From an uncultured Eubacterium sp. (GTDB lineage: Bacteria; Bacillota_A; Clostridia; Lachnospirales; Lachnospiraceae): a DNA stretch of 6,908 nt. The stretch covers positions 1 through 6,908 of the forward strand of contig CANTHI010000204.1 in NCBI GenBank assembly GCA_947653505.1, written 5' to 3'. A program made the position numbers and the translations under genes. Of the stretch, positions 5,292 to 6,908 are shown in pieces. How positions within the stretch are numbered: position 1 is the first letter of the stretch; every line of letters starts with the position of its first letter. Below the pieces are notes generated by a model, which was given only the letters and a program-made list of their open reading frames with translations, had not been told where the DNA came from and did no database searches.

Positions 5292-5491
5292 ATTAGTAAG
5301 AAAATAGATTTAGAATGCATCAGATTATACAGAATTTGAAGAACAAAATAGAGGTATGTAGGTTTATTTTGATTGTAGATTGAGGTGTGGACTCAAGGAA
5401 AGGATAGTATGTGATAGTGATGATCTATACCATTGTATAAGAAACGGAAAGATTAACAGTAAATAGAATAATTAGTGATGATAAGGAAAGG

Positions 5492-5791
5492 ATGAGGGTA
5501 AACAGTATGGTTAAATTTTGTGATGATATTATGATAGGTGAATATGTGAATGAAAGAGAGACTTTGCAGAAAACAATTTCTCGGATCCATAAGTGGTATT
5601 GTGATAATTATGAAAAGTATTCAATTATGTTAAAACAGGAGATGGGATATTCGATAATGCATAAAGACTTAAAAGAAAAATCCATTGATATAAATTTTTT
5701 TTCAGAGTTTACAGATGAGTATATCGCAAAGGTATCCTATTTTAATATCGCCGAAGTTCTCATGAGGATTATTATGTCAAAATATTCTTAG
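5492..5791 (+). CDS. N-terminal part of an unrecognised large accessory gene, ended by an in-frame TAG
   Basis: The reading frame gives 99 aa from the ATG at 5492, or 94 from the ATG at 5507. The later start is spaced seven bases from GAGGGT (5494-5499), while the earlier has AAGGAAAGG directly abutting it, so 5507 is slightly better. The protein is soluble and helix-rich (ETLQKTISRIHKWY, FFSEFTDEYIAKVSYFN) with no signal peptide and no domain that I know. It ends at TAG 5789-5791, and the same frame continues open for 372 codons, so this is probably the N-terminus of one large protein, not a free-standing small gene. Base composition is clearly more AT-rich than in the spoVA and toxin-antitoxin genes, a sign of separate origin. 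The 195 bases before it (5297-5491) show no gene; TTGAGG and GATAGT 17 bp apart within it form only a weak promoter candidate. Confidence 0.6.
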   Translation: MRVNSMVKFCDDIMIGEYVNERETLQKTISRIHKWYCDNYEKYSIMLKQEMGYSIMHKDLKEKSIDINFFSEFTDEYIAKVSYFNIAEVLMRIIMSKYS

Positions 5792-6908
5792 GGTCCTTCA
5801 AATAATTTCTGGGCAAAACACGGCATTGATCAAAAGGTGGAAAGCAAAAAACCGGATGAGCCATGGTGTTCTTGGATGAGATATGTTTGGAAGACCGTTG
5901 ACATGGTGGAGGCAGTAACTAAAATCCTTAAAGATGAAAATGAGATCTATCATTTTGATTTAAAATCAATTTTTTCAAAAAAGGAAGCAAGAAACCGTTC
6001 TACACATGCATTTGAAAAAGTTGAGTGTCTGGGGGCGATTCGGGCTTATAATTCTATTCGTCAGATGATGATTTTTCTTGATGGGGCAGAAGAAAATAAT
6101 CTTCCGAAGTTTGAGGCTCAGACTCTTTTTTCCTATGACGGATTTCTATCATCTCCTTGTGATTTTAATTTTGAAGATTATACTACAATCTTGATTATTG
6201 ATACGGTGCATGATGTCAATCTTGATGATTTATCAGCAGTTTCCAATTTGTATTGGGATATTGTAGTTGATTTGGATGGATGTTCAGATCAGGGTGGATT
6301 TTTGTCTTCTGTAAATCATAATCGATACAACAAAGATATTGTATCTTTGGACAGTCGTCCAACAGTTGTGGTTAACCGTGGAAAAACATCGTGGATACAA
6401 TTTGGTGAATACCTGCAATTTGAGTACTCTCTTTTTCAAACGGAACAAAAATATAGAAGCGAAGCATGCAGAATTCCTGAATATATTCCTTTTGTCAGTG
6501 ATTTCAGAAAAGGAAAAAATGTTTTTAAGCGGGGCGGAAGAGAACTTTCAAATATTTTTGAAAAGATCATTTCGGCGGCTTTCAGCTGCGGACGTTCATT
6601 AAATATTGTTGTTCTTACAGACAATAGTAAGATTGTCGAAAGTGTAATTAATTCTCTGAATGTAATTGATAGGGACGATTATTTTCTTTCATGGATAGGT
6701 CTATCAACAGAGGACACAAGTGATATCATTGATTATTACTCTGATGAAGAAGATTGTGCTGACCATTTTCGATATTTATTTAGCCCGATAAATCAGTTTT
6801 TTTCAGCATTTACTGAACACAAAATGTCATGGGAACAAAGAAAACAGGTAGAGGTTGAATATTCATTGCCTGGAGAACATGAAAAAATTGCACATGCATT
6901 ACGCTGTA
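5792..6908 (+). pseudogene. Continuation of the large accessory gene after the in-frame TAG; runs off the window
   Basis: Starting directly after the TAG and in the same frame as the preceding 99-codon ORF, 372 sense codons run to the window edge. In DNA this AT-rich that length would not stay open by chance. The first in-frame ATG after the stop (5876) has no ribosome binding site, so independent translation is unlikely. The sequence is soluble, with predicted beta-strand/helix alternation: TTILIIDTV (residues 131-139 counted from 5792), YWDIVVDLDG (154-163), RPTVVVNRG (189-197), SLNIVVLTDN (269-278). No Walker A, HNH, TIR, SIR2 or other catalytic motif is visible in this portion. It could be the N-terminal half of a large defence-type or regulatory protein, judged only from size, composition and the neighbouring toxin-antitoxin cassette. 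I do not recognise the family. Another reading is a functional gene with amber readthrough. Confidence 0.6.

Noticed and set aside
5315..5383. A 22-codon ORF in the gap before the last gene
   Set aside because: No Shine-Dalgarno precedes it and nothing supports translation; AT-rich spacer gives such ORFs by chance.
5789..5791. Pyrrolysine or another programmed amber decoding as the preferred explanation
   Set aside because: No downstream stem-loop or pyl genes are seen in the window and the protein is not a known Pyl family; a nonsense mutation is simpler, so readthrough is kept only as an alternative.
6339..6624. ORFs on both strands inside the last gene (6339-6602 + and 6436-6624 -)
   Set aside because: They lie inside the 372-codon open frame, have no ribosome binding site of note and give unremarkable translations.

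Overview
The window looks like a chromosomal segment of a spore-forming Firmicute, most likely a Lachnospiraceae-type Clostridia. This rests on the pairing of spoVAA with spoVAB, a monofunctional-style hemerythrin, a fused coaBC, strong AGGAGG-type ribosome binding sites and moderate GC. All genes I can support lie on the + strand. The assignment comes from protein-family recognition by eye; no search was run.

Left part (1-1594): the 3' end of a bacteriohemerythrin gene in which one iron-ligand histidine is replaced by Gln, then a complete coaBC (bifunctional coenzyme A biosynthesis enzyme), which starts 10 bases after the hemerythrin stop.

Middle part (1595-3593): a probable sporulation operon. 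A good match to the forespore sigma-G promoter consensus (1639-1667) precedes a gene for an unrecognised membrane-anchored protein. That protein has an acidic Glu/Thr repeat region and five 11-residue repeats resembling LEA-type repeats. spoVAA and spoVAB follow. SpoVA proteins act in dipicolinic acid movement across the spore inner membrane, so the repeat protein is a candidate spore component. spoVAC/D/E do not follow.

Right part (3594-6908): accessory DNA. A junction with two overlapping inverted repeats (3598-3697) leads into a compact three-gene cassette: an unknown 102-aa ORF, an MntA-like nucleotidyltransferase antitoxin with GS-X10-DxD, and a HepT-like HEPN toxin with RX4HxY. Each gene overlaps the next, and a strong hairpin terminator closes the cassette. 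Next come a sigma-A-like promoter and, just beyond its -10 box, a 194-bp non-coding element with 34-bp imperfect terminal inverted repeats and a 5-bp flanking repeat (ATTAG). This looks like a MITE.

The window ends in a visibly AT-richer large gene that I do not recognise. It is split by a single in-frame TAG (5789-5791) and stays open for 372 more codons to the window edge. It is either a nonsense-mutated accessory gene or, less likely, a readthrough case.
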